NCBI RefSeq assembly: GCF_030122805.1
Contig: NZ_CP126080.1
Span: 1,307,001 to 1,371,000 of the forward strand
Direction: 5' to 3'
Origin: Mesobacillus sp. AQ2
GTDB taxonomy: Bacteria > Bacillota > Bacilli > Bacillales > Cytobacillaceae
Length of the DNA stretch: 64,000 nt
Position 1 is the first letter of the stretch. Every line of letters begins with the position of its first letter. The notes beneath the pieces are model-generated. The model did not search any database and was not told the origin of the DNA. It worked only from the letters and a program-made list of their open reading frames with translations. Shown here one piece after another: positions 42,937-52,101 of the stretch. The translations under genes were made by a program, and so were the position numbers.

Positions 42937-43509
42937 ATGGCAATCGACCGGAGGCAGCAGATCATTGATGCGGCAAACAACTCTTTTTCTCTTTACGGCT
43001 ATAAGGCAACGACAATTGATCAGGTCGCAAAGCTGGCGAATGTAGGGAAAGGGACAATCTATACTTTCTTCAAAAATAAAGAAGAGCTTTTCGATGAAAT
43101 TATTAACGGCCTTATCAAAGAGATGGGAGAGGTCGCAAATGAAGCTGTGAATCCAGCAGATTCTTTTTACGAAAATGTCCACAGAGCTTTATATCGGCTG
43201 CTGGAGTTCCGTAAAAAGCATCAGCTGACGATAAAGCTTTCCCAGGAAGCACGGGACATTGGGACCCCTGCTGTTGTGGAGGTCATGGATAAGCTTGAAT
43301 CTGCCATCCTGGGTTTCATTAAGGATAAAGTCATCCAGGCAATCGAAAAGGGCGAAATAAAGGAATGCGACCCGGAAATCACTTCTTTCATCATGATGAA
43401 GCTTTATATTGCATTGATTTTTGACTGGGAAAAGAAAAACAAGCCGCTGGAAAAAGCGCAAATTTCAGAGCTGTTTGAGTTCTATATTTTCAAAGGATTG
43501 TCTCATTAG
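42937..43509 (+). CDS. yhgD: TetR-family regulator YhgD
   Basis: A 190-residue TetR repressor. The N-terminal HTH is ATTIDQVAKLANVGKGTIYT, then FFKNKEELF. The remainder is the helical ligand and dimer domain. ATG at 42937 has GGAGGTG upstream; the open frame extends back through the operator and is rejected. It precedes yhgE by 75 nt, and both have the same operator-like sequence, so autoregulation with control of yhgE is likely. Confidence 0.92.
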   Translation: MAIDRRQQIIDAANNSFSLYGYKATTIDQVAKLANVGKGTIYTFFKNKEELFDEIINGLIKEMGEVANEAVNPADSFYENVHRALYRLLEFRKKHQLTIKLSQEARDIGTPAVVEVMDKLESAILGFIKDKVIQAIEKGEIKECDPEITSFIMMKLYIALIFDWEKKNKPLEKAQISELFEFYIFKGLSH

Positions 43510-43543
43510 GAGGGAGTCCTTATTTTCAGCACATAATTGACCA

Positions 43544-43563
43544 AATGAATAAAACGGTCATTT
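43544..43563. promoter_or_regulatory. Operator-like site before yhgE
   Basis: AATGAATAAAACGGTCATTT is the reverse complement of the site before yhgD at 18 of 20 positions, with the same AATGA/TCATT arms. It lies 21 nt before the yhgE start codon, overlapping the expected promoter region. Confidence 0.65.
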
Positions 43564-43584
43564 ATTTTATCTAGGAGGATTAAG

Positions 43585-45786
43585 ATGAGAAATAAACTGT
43601 TCACCCAAGAATTGCTTGCTATTTTTCGAAATAAGAAGCTGCTGATCCCGATTATTGCCGTCTTGTTCATTCCGGTTTTGTACAGTGGAATGTTCTTATG
43701 GGCATTCTGGGATCCATATGAACATCTTTCCGATCTTCCTGTAGCAGTTGCCAACAGTGATGCTGGGTCAACGATTGATGGAAAGAAGCTTGAACTCGGC
43801 AATGACCTGGTGGATAAGCTGAAAGAAAACCAGGATTTTGGTTTTGAATTTGTATCAGAAGAAGAAGGGGAAAAAGGACTTGAGCAGCAAAAATATTATA
43901 TGCTTATCAAAATCCCAAAAGATTTCTCTGAAAATGCTACAACATTGATGGATGAACATCCTGAGAAACTCGAACTTGTTTATATGCCTAATGAAAGCTT
44001 CAACTTCCTATCTGCTCAGATTGGCGGAACAGCAGCAGAAAAAATCAAGGCTTCTGTGTCCGAAAAGGTTTCTGAAACCTATGCGGAAACTATGTTTGAC
44101 AATATCGGCGAACTGGCCGATGGTCTTGGTCAAGCGAGTGACGGTGCTGCAGACTTGAACGATGGTGCGGTCAAGCTAAAGGATGGCAGCCAGAAGCTTT
44201 ATGATAATCTATCTGTGCTCGCTAGCAAGTCGATTGAGTTCAACCAGGGAATGAACTCAGCTGATTCTGGTGCGAAAGAATTGGCAAATGGAGCAGGAAA
44301 GCTAGCCGGGGGACTTGGTCAATTGGAGGAAGGGGAAACGAAGCTTGAAAATGCTTCAGGTCAGCTTCTTACAGGCCAGAAAGACTTACAGGCAGGAGCT
44401 TCAGAAGTAAAAGCTGGTTTAGAGCAGGCAAACAGCAAGATACCAGCATTGATTGAAGGTACTAAACAAATTGAACAGGGTTCTGAGAGTCTCGGCCAAA
44501 ACCTGACAGCCTGGAAAAGCGGGGCTGATAATGCAGCTGGCGGAGCGGCACAACTTCATGCCGGTATTCAAGAACTGCAAAAACAAATGGAGGCGATGGC
44601 GCCTTTATTGAGTGCATACCCTGATAAACAAAAAGAGCTTGCCGCAGCGCTTGCTAAACTCGAAGCTGGAAGTGCAGGTCTTGAGAATGGGACAGCGCAA
44701 CTTTCAGATTCAGCAGGTAAACTGGCTGCAGGATCTGGGGAATTATCAGCTGGCTTGAATAAAGTCATTGCTGGCCAGGGTGAGCTCCAGCAGGGAATCT
44801 CCAAACTTGCAGCGGGCAGCGGGCAAGTAGAAGGTGGGGCTGCGAAACTGGCGGCAGGCCAGGAAGAATTTCATTCAGGTCTGCAGCAGTTCGGTGACAA
44901 GCTGAGTGAGGCGAAAGCTGGTTCTGTTGAGCTGGCAAATGGAAGTTCCAAGCTTGTCGGCGGAATGGACCAGCTGGCAGCGGGGGCGGGTGCCATGACG
45001 GACGGAGCAGACAAACTGGCATCTGGTGCGGGAGAATTGTCTGAAGGCAATTCCAAGGTAGCGGCTGGGACATCCGAGCTTGCTGAAAAGCTGAAGGATG
45101 GAGCAGAAGAAGCAAAGGTGAATCCAAATCAGGAAACCTACAATATGCTTGCTGCGCCAGTAAAGCTGGCAAATGAAAGCTTCAGCTCAGTTCCGAACTA
45201 CGGAACAGGATTTGCACCATATTTCTTATCTCTTGGCTTATTTGTCGGTGCGTTGCTGCTTTCGATCGTATTCCCATTAAGGGAACCAGCCGGAGTTCCT
45301 TCAAGCGGTGCAAGCTGGTTCTTCAGCAAATTCAGCATCCTTGCCGGAATCGGCATATTACAGGCACTTGCAGCCGATGCAATCCTTCTTATGGGGCTGG
45401 GTCTTGATGTACAAAGCGTTCCTTTATTCGTGGTGTTCTCGATTATCACAAGTCTGACTTTTATTGCTTTAATCCAGTTCCTTGTGACGTTATTAGGAGA
45501 TCCGGGGCGTTTTGTTGCAATCGTCATCCTGATTTTGCAGCTTACGACAAGCGCAGGAACTTTCCCATTGGAATTAATTCCAGGATTCCTTCAGAAGTTT
45601 AACGCATATTTGCCAATGACTTATTCAGTCCAAGGTTTCAAAGCTGTCATCTCAAGCGGGGATTTCACTTTCATGTGGCAAAATGCAGGGATTTTAGCTG
45701 GGTTTATTTTATTCCTGGCAGCAGGAACAGCAATCTATTTCCATTGGATGTTCAAAAGAAAATTCACCATGCTAGTTGAGGAATAA
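43585..45786 (+). CDS. yhgE: YhgE/Pip-family membrane protein
   Basis: A 733-residue membrane protein of the YhgE/Pip (phage infection protein) family, related to ABC-2 permeases. One N-terminal helix (LLIPIIAVLFIPVLYSGMFL) is followed by a ~500-residue extracytoplasmic region and five or six C-terminal helices. The region ~residue 170-515 is made of many degenerate units such as LANGAGKLAGGLGQLEEG, which predict a long coiled or beta-solenoid-like stalk. Probably an export or ESX-associated factor under YhgD control. Confidence 0.9.
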   Translation: MRNKLFTQELLAIFRNKKLLIPIIAVLFIPVLYSGMFLWAFWDPYEHLSDLPVAVANSDAGSTIDGKKLELGNDLVDKLKENQDFGFEFVSEEEGEKGLEQQKYYMLIKIPKDFSENATTLMDEHPEKLELVYMPNESFNFLSAQIGGTAAEKIKASVSEKVSETYAETMFDNIGELADGLGQASDGAADLNDGAVKLKDGSQKLYDNLSVLASKSIEFNQGMNSADSGAKELANGAGKLAGGLGQLEEGETKLENASGQLLTGQKDLQAGASEVKAGLEQANSKIPALIEGTKQIEQGSESLGQNLTAWKSGADNAAGGAAQLHAGIQELQKQMEAMAPLLSAYPDKQKELAAALAKLEAGSAGLENGTAQLSDSAGKLAAGSGELSAGLNKVIAGQGELQQGISKLAAGSGQVEGGAAKLAAGQEEFHSGLQQFGDKLSEAKAGSVELANGSSKLVGGMDQLAAGAGAMTDGADKLASGAGELSEGNSKVAAGTSELAEKLKDGAEEAKVNPNQETYNMLAAPVKLANESFSSVPNYGTGFAPYFLSLGLFVGALLLSIVFPLREPAGVPSSGASWFFSKFSILAGIGILQALAADAILLMGLGLDVQSVPLFVVFSIITSLTFIALIQFLVTLLGDPGRFVAIVILILQLTTSAGTFPLELIPGFLQKFNAYLPMTYSVQGFKAVISSGDFTFMWQNAGILAGFILFLAAGTAIYFHWMFKRKFTMLVEE

Positions 45787-45792
45787 AAAAGG

Positions 45793-45824
45793 AGCCAGCT
45801 CTTAAATGTAGAGCTGGCTTTTCA
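45793..45824 (+). terminator. Terminator of yhgDE
   Basis: Ten-bp stem AGCCAGCTCT/AGAGCTGGCT with a seven-nt loop, then TTTTC. Confidence 0.88.
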
Positions 45825-45892
45825 TTTGCAGTTTTATCACTGCGGGAAAGGGATTGTATTACACCCGGAAAACCGGGGAAGGAAAACGAAGG

Positions 45893-46027
45893 TTAAAACT
45901 TTCCTGGGTCCATGCATCCGTCACATTTATTTCCGTAGCATTCATGCTGTTCATCAATTGTTTCTCCACACTCAATGCATTGCTTCTTTGGCAAATTACG
46001 AAAGAATTCTACAACATTTTCAATCAT
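45893..46027 (-). CDS. yhfH: YhfH family protein (44 aa)
   Basis: A 44-residue protein starting MIENVVEFFRNLPKKQCIEC, with cysteine pairs CIEC and CDGC plus a further Cys and His, typical of a tiny zinc-ribbon. GGAGGG lies upstream of the ATG at 46027. Matches YhfH in size and position beside yhfI. Plus-strand frames overlapping it are shadows. Function unknown. Confidence 0.82.
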   Translation of the reverse strand: MIENVVEFFRNLPKKQCIECGETIDEQHECYGNKCDGCMDPGKF

Positions 46028-46197
46028 GATGTTCCCTCCATTTGAGTAGTTGTTTTGGTACAGTGATATTATTTACTACATTGTATTATAACAGTACAGA
46101 TGACGTCAATCATAATTTTCTGAAAAAACGGCTAAAGTGAAAAAATGGGCAAAATGAAGTATAGTGAAAGAAAAGTGTGATTATAGGAGGGAATTAA

Positions 46198-46932
46198 TTG
46201 AAGCTGACAATAGTAGGATTCTGGGGCGGATATCCTAAAGTGAATGAAGCCAGTACCGGATACTTGCTTGAACACGAAGGTTTTAAGCTCATGATAGACT
46301 TTGGCAGCGGCGTTCTCGCGAAGCTCCAAAATTTTGTGCAGCCTGAAGAACTGGATGCGATGGTGCTGTCACATTATCATCCTGATCACGTTGCTGACAT
46401 CGGTGTACTGCAGCACGCGCGTCTGATCCAGGGTTTTTTGGGAAAGAAGTCACCTCAGCTGCCAATTTACGGTCATACACAGGACAAGCAAGAGTTCGCA
46501 AAACTTACATATAAGAACATCACAAAGGGTGTGGCCTACAACCCGTCAAAAAAGCTTGAAATTGGTCCTTTCACCATATCCTTTATCCCTGCGGTCCATC
46601 CTGCCCCATGCTATGCAATGCGGATCGAAGCTGGCGGCAAGTCCTTGGTGTATACAGGGGATACTTCCTTTAAGGAAGAGTTCATTCCTTTTGCATCCGG
46701 GGCTGACTTATTGCTTTCAGAATGCAATTTTTATGGTAACCAGGACGGCAAGGGTGCGGGACATATGAACAGCTATGATAATGGAAAACTCGCTAATCAG
46801 GCGGGAGTAAAGCAGCTGGTACTGACTCACCTGCCACATTATGGTGAAATCGATCAGCTCGTTTCCGAAGCTTCATCACTATTTTCCGGCCCGATAACTT
46901 TGGCCAGGGAAGGTCTTGAAATAACCTTATAA
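46198..46932 (+). CDS. yhfI: MBL-fold hydrolase YhfI
   Basis: A 244-residue metallo-beta-lactamase-fold protein. The metal motif SHYHPDHVADI (HxHxDH) is at ~residue 58, with further ligands in PAVHPAPCYAMRI, TGDTSF and LTHLPHYG. The layout is like RNase Z-type or phosphodiesterase-type members, but the substrate is not known. TTG start at 46198 follows TAGGAGGG. Fourteen nt separate it from lplJ, so they are probably co-transcribed. Confidence 0.88.
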   Translation: MKLTIVGFWGGYPKVNEASTGYLLEHEGFKLMIDFGSGVLAKLQNFVQPEELDAMVLSHYHPDHVADIGVLQHARLIQGFLGKKSPQLPIYGHTQDKQEFAKLTYKNITKGVAYNPSKKLEIGPFTISFIPAVHPAPCYAMRIEAGGKSLVYTGDTSFKEEFIPFASGADLLLSECNFYGNQDGKGAGHMNSYDNGKLANQAGVKQLVLTHLPHYGEIDQLVSEASSLFSGPITLAREGLEITL

Positions 46933-46946
46933 AAGGAGAATCAACC

Positions 46947-47936
46947 ATGTTATTTATTGATAATAAAGGAATCACAGATCCGAGGATCAACCTGGCAATC
47001 GAAGAATATGCCTTGAAGAATCTTGATATCAATGAAACCTACCTGCTTTTCTATATAAACGAACCATCCATCATCATTGGCAAGAACCAGAACACAATTG
47101 AAGAAATCAATACCGAATATGTCGAAAATAACGGCATCCATGTCGTCCGCCGTTTATCCGGAGGTGGTGCCGTGTACCACGACCTTGGCAATTTGAATTT
47201 CAGCTTTATCACGAAGGATGACGGAGACAGCTTCCATAATTTCAGGAAGTTTACTGAGCCAGTGGTGAACGCCCTTCGGAAAATGGGAGTAAACGCGGAA
47301 TTAAGCGGCAGGAATGACTTGTTGGCAGAAGGCAGGAAGATATCCGGAAACGCGCAATTTTCAACAAAAGGGCGGATGTTCAGCCATGGCACCTTATTAT
47401 TTGATTCAGAAATCGAAAGCGTCGTTTCGGCGCTTAATGTAAAAAAGGACAAAATAGAATCGAAAGGAATCAAATCAATCCGCAGCCGAGTCGCAAATAT
47501 TTCCGAGTTCCTTTCAAATAAAGTGACAATTGAGGAATTCCGCTCCCTTCTGTTAAAAAATATCTTTGAAGGACTGGATGAGATTCCTGAGTACGTCTTA
47601 ACAGAAAAGGACTGGGAAAATATCCATGAACTATCAAAAGAAAGATATCAGAATTGGGATTGGAATTACGGGAAATCGCCAAAATTCAACCTGCAGCATT
47701 CCCATCGCTTCCCGGTCGGCCAGATAGATGTCCGATTTGAGGTCAACAAGGGAATCATTGATCAGTGCAAAATCTATGGAGATTTCTTTGGTGTAGGCGA
47801 TGTCACTGTGATTGAGGACAAGCTGACAGGAATAAAATACGAGAAATCCCAGATTGTCAGTGCGATGGAAGATGTGGACATCAAACATTATTTCGGAAAT
47901 ATTTCTAAAGAAGACTTTATTAACTTAATATATTAA
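46947..47936 (+). CDS. lplJ: Lipoate-protein ligase LplJ
   Basis: A 329-residue lipoate ligase. RRLSGGGAVYHDLGNLNFSF (~residue 68) is the family signature. SGRNDLLAEGRKISGNAQF (~residue 120) holds the catalytic lysine. The C-terminal ~90 residues are the accessory domain. It activates scavenged lipoate with ATP and attaches it to E2 or GcvH proteins. Length matches LplJ. Confidence 0.94.
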   Translation: MLFIDNKGITDPRINLAIEEYALKNLDINETYLLFYINEPSIIIGKNQNTIEEINTEYVENNGIHVVRRLSGGGAVYHDLGNLNFSFITKDDGDSFHNFRKFTEPVVNALRKMGVNAELSGRNDLLAEGRKISGNAQFSTKGRMFSHGTLLFDSEIESVVSALNVKKDKIESKGIKSIRSRVANISEFLSNKVTIEEFRSLLLKNIFEGLDEIPEYVLTEKDWENIHELSKERYQNWDWNYGKSPKFNLQHSHRFPVGQIDVRFEVNKGIIDQCKIYGDFFGVGDVTVIEDKLTGIKYEKSQIVSAMEDVDIKHYFGNISKEDFINLIY

Positions 47937-47943
47937 ATTTTTG

Positions 47944-47976
47944 AACGCGGTGTTGATACACCGCGTTTTCTGTTTT
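47944..47976 (+). terminator. Terminator of yhfI-lplJ
   Basis: Ten-bp perfect stem AACGCGGTGT/ACACCGCGTT, loop TGAT, then TTCTGTTTT. Confidence 0.9.
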
Positions 47977-48105
47977 ATAAATATAAAATGTTAGAATTCT
48001 GACATATTCTCCTTGAATCCATAATTTTCTTTCAATATAATATATTTAGAAAACTTTTTATTAAGTTTGGTGATTGAGTTCACCGCAAAGGGGGAAGGGA
48101 GTTAT

Positions 48106-49662
48106 ATGAATCTTTCATCACAGCTTCATCACACTGCCTCAATGCTGGGCAATAAGCCGGCATATTTTTTCATGGATAAAGCAAGTACCTATGCTGAACT
48201 GGATGCGTCCGTCACAAAGTTTGCATCTGGCCTTGAAAAATTAGGGGTAAAAAAGGGCGATCATATTGCCTTGCTGCTAGGAAACTCTCCACATTTTGTC
48301 ATCAGTTTGTACGGAGCGCTTAGACTCGGTGCAACAGTCATTCCCATCAATCCAATTTACACCGCAGATGAAATCGGCTATATCCTGAACAATGGTGATG
48401 TAAAAGTTGTCGTCGGTCTGGACATGATGCTGCCACTCGCTGAAAAAATGCATCAGCACCTGCCAAATGTCGAATACTTTGTCATTGCTGAGACTGGCAA
48501 AAGCCAGATGTCTGAAGAAGAAATGTCCAAGCTCACATTAGGTTCGAAATTGAAACCGTTTACACATGTTATTGGTTCCGGTGACCTTGCCTACAAAGGT
48601 CCTGAGTTGAGTGATGATGATATTGCAATCATTCTTTATACATCAGGAACGACTGGAAAGCCTAAGGGTGCAATGCTTACACACAAAAATCTGTACAGCA
48701 ACGCCCAGGATGTAAGCGATTACTTGAGGATGAACGAAGATGACAGGGTGATCACTGCCCTGCCGATGTTCCATGTCTTCTGCCTGACCGTTGCCCTTAA
48801 TGCACCATTGATGAATGGCGGAACATTGTTGATTGTTCCTAGGTTCAGCCCGGCAGAAGTGTTCCGGATTGCCAGGGAGTACGAGGCCTCTGTATTTGCA
48901 GGCGTGCCGACCATGTACAATTTCCTTTTCCAATATCCAGAAGGAAATCCGGATGACCTTAAATCACTAAGACTGTGTATTTCAGGAGGTGCTTCACTTC
49001 CGGTTGCATTGCTTCAGAATTTCGAGCGAAAATTCAATGTCATGGTTTCAGAAGGTTATGGTTTGTCTGAGGCGTCACCGGTTACATGCTTCAATCCACT
49101 CGACCGCCCGCGCAAGCCTGGTTCAATCGGAACCTCAATCGTGAATGTTGAAAACAAGGTCGTCAATGAAATGGGAGATGAAGTGGCTCCTGGAGAAGTT
49201 GGCGAATTAATTGTCCGCGGCCCGAATGTTATGGCAGGTTATTATAAGATGCCAGAAGAAACAGGCGCTACTATCAGGGATGGCTGGCTGTATACAGGAG
49301 ACCTCGCCCGCATGGACGAAGAAGGTTATTTTTACATTGTTGACCGCAAGAAGGACCTCATTCTTGTCGGCGGTTATAATGTATATCCCCGTGAAGTCGA
49401 AGAAGTATTGTACAACCATCCGGATATAGTAGAGGTTGCCGTACTAGGCGTACCAGATCCGAATTTTGGCGAAGCAGTAAGATGCTATGTTGTCAGCAAA
49501 AATCCTGAGCTGACAGATGAGCAGCTGCTCGAATATTGCCGCGAGCACCTGGCGAAATACAAGGTGCCAAGCGCAATTGAATTCCTTGAAGAGCTGCCGA
49601 AAAATACAACCGGCAAAATTTTAAGAAGAGCATTGAAAAATCAGGTACTGCAAGGAAAGTAA
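48106..49662 (+). CDS. lcfB: Long-chain fatty acid-CoA ligase LcfB
   Basis: A 518-residue AMP-forming acyl-CoA synthetase. The AMP motif is [16 protein letters not shown] (~residue 181). [24 protein letters not shown] and [20 protein letters not shown] follow, and the C-terminal catalytic lysine is in [10 protein letters not shown]. It loads fatty acids onto CoA for beta-oxidation. ATG at 48106 follows GGGGGAAGGGAG. The enoyl-CoA hydratase 100 nt downstream may act in the same pathway, though a terminator separates them. Confidence 0.94.
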   Translation: MNLSSQLHHTASMLGNKPAYFFMDKASTYAELDASVTKFASGLEKLGVKKGDHIALLLGNSPHFVISLYGALRLGATVIPINPIYTADEIGYILNNGDVKVVVGLDMMLPLAEKMHQHLPNVEYFVIAETGKSQMSEEEMSKLTLGSKLKPFTHVIGSGDLAYKGPELSDDDIAIILYTSGTTGKPKGAMLTHKNLYSNAQDVSDYLRMNEDDRVITALPMFHVFCLTVALNAPLMNGGTLLIVPRFSPAEVFRIAREYEASVFAGVPTMYNFLFQYPEGNPDDLKSLRLCISGGASLPVALLQNFERKFNVMVSEGYGLSEASPVTCFNPLDRPRKPGSIGTSIVNVENKVVNEMGDEVAPGEVGELIVRGPNVMAGYYKMPEETGATIRDGWLYTGDLARMDEEGYFYIVDRKKDLILVGGYNVYPREVEEVLYNHPDIVEVAVLGVPDPNFGEAVRCYVVSKNPELTDEQLLEYCREHLAKYKVPSAIEFLEELPKNTTGKILRRALKNQVLQGK

Positions 49663-49671
49663 TCTTTAAGA

Positions 49672-49704
49672 AAGAGAGGCAGGCGCCCGTGCCTGTCTCT
49701 TTTT
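49672..49704 (+). terminator. Terminator of lcfB
   Basis: Stem AAGAGAGGCAGGC/GCCTGTCTCTTTT, short loop, T-run. Confidence 0.85.
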
Positions 49705-49765
49705 CAGCATTTGGCAGGAATTTTTATTTCTCAGATAGAATGTCAATGAAGAAGGAGCTGATAGA

Positions 49766-50542
49766 ATGGGGAATATTGATTTCCAATTGGAAGGACATAC
49801 AGCAATTGTGACGCTGAATCGACCGGAAGCATTAAATGCTTTTAATTATGACACACTCGACGAATTACAGCGTGTTATTGAAGAAATCAGGACAAACCGT
49901 GAGGCCAGGGTAGTGATTTTTACCGGAGCGGGTGAGAAAGCATTCAGCGTCGGAGCTGATTTGAAGGAACGCCGCACACTGTCCGATGAGGAAGTGAAAC
50001 GCAATATCTATAAAATCGGCGAGGTCTTCACAATGGCAGACCAGCTTCCGCAGCCAACAATCGCAGCGATCAATGGATTTGCCTTTGGAGGCGGAATGGA
50101 GCTCGCGCTTGCATGTGATTTCCGCGTTGCTGCTGCCGGGACGCAAATGGGGTTGACAGAAACGAGCCTGGCAATCATACCTGGAGCTGGAGGAACACAG
50201 CGGCTGCCAAGGCTGATCGGTCAGGCAAAAGCACTCGAGCTGATCTTAACAGCGAGGAGGCTTAAAGCGGAAGAAGCACTGGAATATGGCCTCGTTACCG
50301 CTGTAGTCAAAAAAGAAAGCTTGCTTGAAGAATGCATGAAGTTTGCCGAAATGATGCTGGCGAACGGGCCTGTGGCACTGCAGCAGGCAAAGTACGCAGT
50401 CAAGCAGGGAATGAACGGAGACCTGCAGACAGGCCTGCAAATAGAGCGCAAAGCCTACGAAGTCACAATCCCGACAGAAGACAGACTCGAAGCACTGGCA
50501 GCTTTCAGTGAAAAACGGAAACCCGATTTTAAAGGAAGGTAA
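49766..50542 (+). CDS. Enoyl-CoA hydratase
   Basis: A 258-residue crotonase-fold enzyme. LNRPEALNAFN, GAGEKAFSVGADLKER (first oxyanion segment), NGFAFGGGMELALACDFRVA (second, with catalytic Glu in GGGMELA) and GLTETSLAIIPGAGGTQRL (second catalytic Glu in TETSL). Both catalytic glutamates are present, unlike the paralogue near 13 kb. It hydrates trans-2-enoyl-CoA in fatty acid oxidation. GAAGGAG precedes the ATG. Confidence 0.92.
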   Translation: MGNIDFQLEGHTAIVTLNRPEALNAFNYDTLDELQRVIEEIRTNREARVVIFTGAGEKAFSVGADLKERRTLSDEEVKRNIYKIGEVFTMADQLPQPTIAAINGFAFGGGMELALACDFRVAAAGTQMGLTETSLAIIPGAGGTQRLPRLIGQAKALELILTARRLKAEEALEYGLVTAVVKKESLLEECMKFAEMMLANGPVALQQAKYAVKQGMNGDLQTGLQIERKAYEVTIPTEDRLEALAAFSEKRKPDFKGR

Positions 50543-50544
50543 CT

Positions 50545-50570
50545 GAACACGGCCGCGGCCGTGTTTTTTT
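50545..50570 (+). terminator. Terminator of enoyl-CoA hydratase gene
   Basis: AACACGGCC/GGCCGTGTT with a two-base loop and seven T residues. Confidence 0.85.
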
Positions 50571-50591
50571 GAAAAGTCATTTAGGTTCTGC

Positions 50592-50680
50592 ATTATATCA
50601 GCGGATATCCGAATATATCGACCACATCCAACGATATATCAGCGGATTCTTCATTATATCAACCACATGACGAGAGAGAG
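50592..50680. repeat. Intergenic tandem repeat, 41-bp period (20+21)
   Basis: ATATC boxes begin at 50595, 50615, 50636 and 50656, spacing 20, 21, 20. AGCGGAT and (G/A)ACCACAT follow alternately, so the full unit is 41 bp, repeated twice. It lies between the enoyl-CoA hydratase terminator and the azlC promoter. Confidence 0.7.
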
Positions 50681-50745
50681 AACACCTACTCGCTTTTTAC
50701 TAGAGCCTGCCAGTCAAAAATAGATATTTCGATTAAAGAAACACT

Positions 50746-50773
50746 TTTCCATGGTGCTGGAAATATGTATAAT
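50746..50773 (+). promoter_or_regulatory. Palindrome and -10 element before azlC
   Basis: TTTCCA-TGGTGC-TGGAAA (50746-50763) is a perfect 6-bp-arm dyad ending 4 nt before TATAAT (50768-50773). It would cover the promoter spacer and -35 region, the place for a repressor. No known regulator motif is recognised. Confidence 0.5.
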
Positions 50774-50832
50774 ATATTTTAATTGATTAAAGGATTGTAA
50801 TTTATACATATTAATAGAAAGGCGGGAAGGTC

Positions 50833-51561
50833 GTGGAAAGTACATTGGCTGTAAAGCAGGCAACAGATTTTAAAAAAGGGATTCAATCAGGGATCAGTAT
50901 TGCGATAGGGTATATGCCGGTTGCGCTTACCTTTGGCTTGATCGCCAAGACAACGGGACTTGCTCTCGGTGAGACGGTCATGATGAGCATGCTGGTATTT
51001 GCAGGTGCCGCACAATACATATCCTTAAGCCTCCTGGCGCAGGGAATCGGTATTTTTGAAGTTATTCTCACTACGTTTATCGTGAATATCCGCCATTTCC
51101 TCATGTCTGCGTCTTTAAATGAGAAGGCGGAAGAGGATACGGTTGGGGCGAGGATGGGGTATTCCTTCGGCATTACCGATGAGACGTTTTCGGTCGCAGC
51201 CACGCGGGAGGGAACGGTCAATGCCGGGTATATGTTCGGCTTGAATCTCACTGCCTACTCAAGCTGGGTCATCTTTTCAGGGCTAGGCTACCTTGTCGGG
51301 GCCGGATTGCCGCAAACCCTTCAAGAAAGCATGTCAGTCGCATTATATGCTATGTTTGTCGGCTTATTGGTTCCATCGATGAAAACCAATGTGAAAGTTA
51401 TTTATCTGGCAGCACTCGCTGCTGCATTCAACTCGATTTTCACGATGGCTGAACTAATGTCAACGGGATGGGCCATTGTCCTTGCTACTTTATTGTCAGC
51501 TGTCCTTGTAGAGGCTGTAGAAACATTCAAGAAAGGCAGGGGGGCAGAAGCAGATGAGTAG
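50833..51561 (+). CDS. azlC: Branched-chain amino acid exporter subunit AzlC
   Basis: A 242-residue membrane protein with about seven helices. GISIAIGYMPVALTFGLIAK, then FAGAAQYISLSLLAQG and IVNIRHFLMSASLNEK are AzlC family signatures. With AzlD it exports branched-chain amino acids or analogues. GTG start at 50833. Overlaps azlD by 8 nt. Azl operons are often Lrp-controlled in B. subtilis, but no such gene is next to it here. Confidence 0.92.
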   Translation: MESTLAVKQATDFKKGIQSGISIAIGYMPVALTFGLIAKTTGLALGETVMMSMLVFAGAAQYISLSLLAQGIGIFEVILTTFIVNIRHFLMSASLNEKAEEDTVGARMGYSFGITDETFSVAATREGTVNAGYMFGLNLTAYSSWVIFSGLGYLVGAGLPQTLQESMSVALYAMFVGLLVPSMKTNVKVIYLAALAAAFNSIFTMAELMSTGWAIVLATLLSAVLVEAVETFKKGRGAEADE

Positions 51562-51859
51562 AGAAATCATCATCATGATCATAGGCATGGCTGTCGTGAC
51601 CTACATACCGAGGATGCTTCCGTTCGTGATGTTCCGGGGAAAAGAACTGCCGCCATTTTTGCAAGGCGTCCTGAAGAATGTCCCTTATGCCACACTGGGA
51701 GCGCTGATTTTCCCGGCTATCCTGTTCATCCAGGAAGACATCTGGTACGGCCTGATTGGTGCAGCGGCCGCGTTCATCGTTGCCTTTTTGGGAGCAAACG
51801 TCATTGTGGTTGTCATTGGTTCAATATCCATTTTGACTCTATATTCTTATTTTTTCTAG
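51554..51859 (+). CDS. azlD: Branched-chain amino acid exporter subunit AzlD
   Basis: A 101-residue membrane protein with three or four helices. MAVVTYIPRMLPFVMFRGKE and FLQGVLKNVPYATLGALIFP are typical of AzlD. Translationally coupled to azlC. A terminator overlaps its stop codon region. Confidence 0.92.
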   Translation: MSREIIIMIIGMAVVTYIPRMLPFVMFRGKELPPFLQGVLKNVPYATLGALIFPAILFIQEDIWYGLIGAAAAFIVAFLGANVIVVVIGSISILTLYSYFF

Positions 51860-51888
51860 ATCTGCATACGTGCAGGTCTTTTTTTTTA
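51858..51888 (+). terminator. Terminator of azlCD
   Basis: AGATCTGCA/TGCAGGTCT (one G-T pair), loop TACG, followed by nine T residues; it begins inside the azlD stop codon. Confidence 0.9.
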
Positions 51889-52018
51889 GAGGGTTCTTCG
51901 TAATCTTTGTGGCTGTCACACCTTGCAGACAAATCTCCAGAAAAGTTTAAAACACCCTTCTTTTTAAAAGTGAATGTCCAATAAAAACAGGCTGGATAAT
52001 CGAAAAAATAATGAAATG

Positions 52019-52080
52019 TTGACAAGATGATTGAATAGATTATAATTAACTTTATTAATTCCGACTAAACTAATTAGTTT
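52019..52080 (+). promoter_or_regulatory. Sigma-A promoter and 14-bp palindrome before Ssu-like operon
   Basis: TTGACA (52019-52024) and TATAAT (52041-52046), 16 bp apart, form a near-consensus promoter. AAACTAATTAGTTT (52067-52080) is a perfect palindrome just after the expected start, suited for repression. The regulator is unknown; sulfur regulators are candidates by gene content. Confidence 0.7.
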
Positions 52081-52101
52081 TATGAGAATAGGGTGATTAG
52101 A

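Noticed and set aside
45826..46045. Plus-strand frames of 63-67 residues
   Set aside because: They are shadows of the minus-strand yhfH gene, which has a ribosome site and two CxxC pairs.
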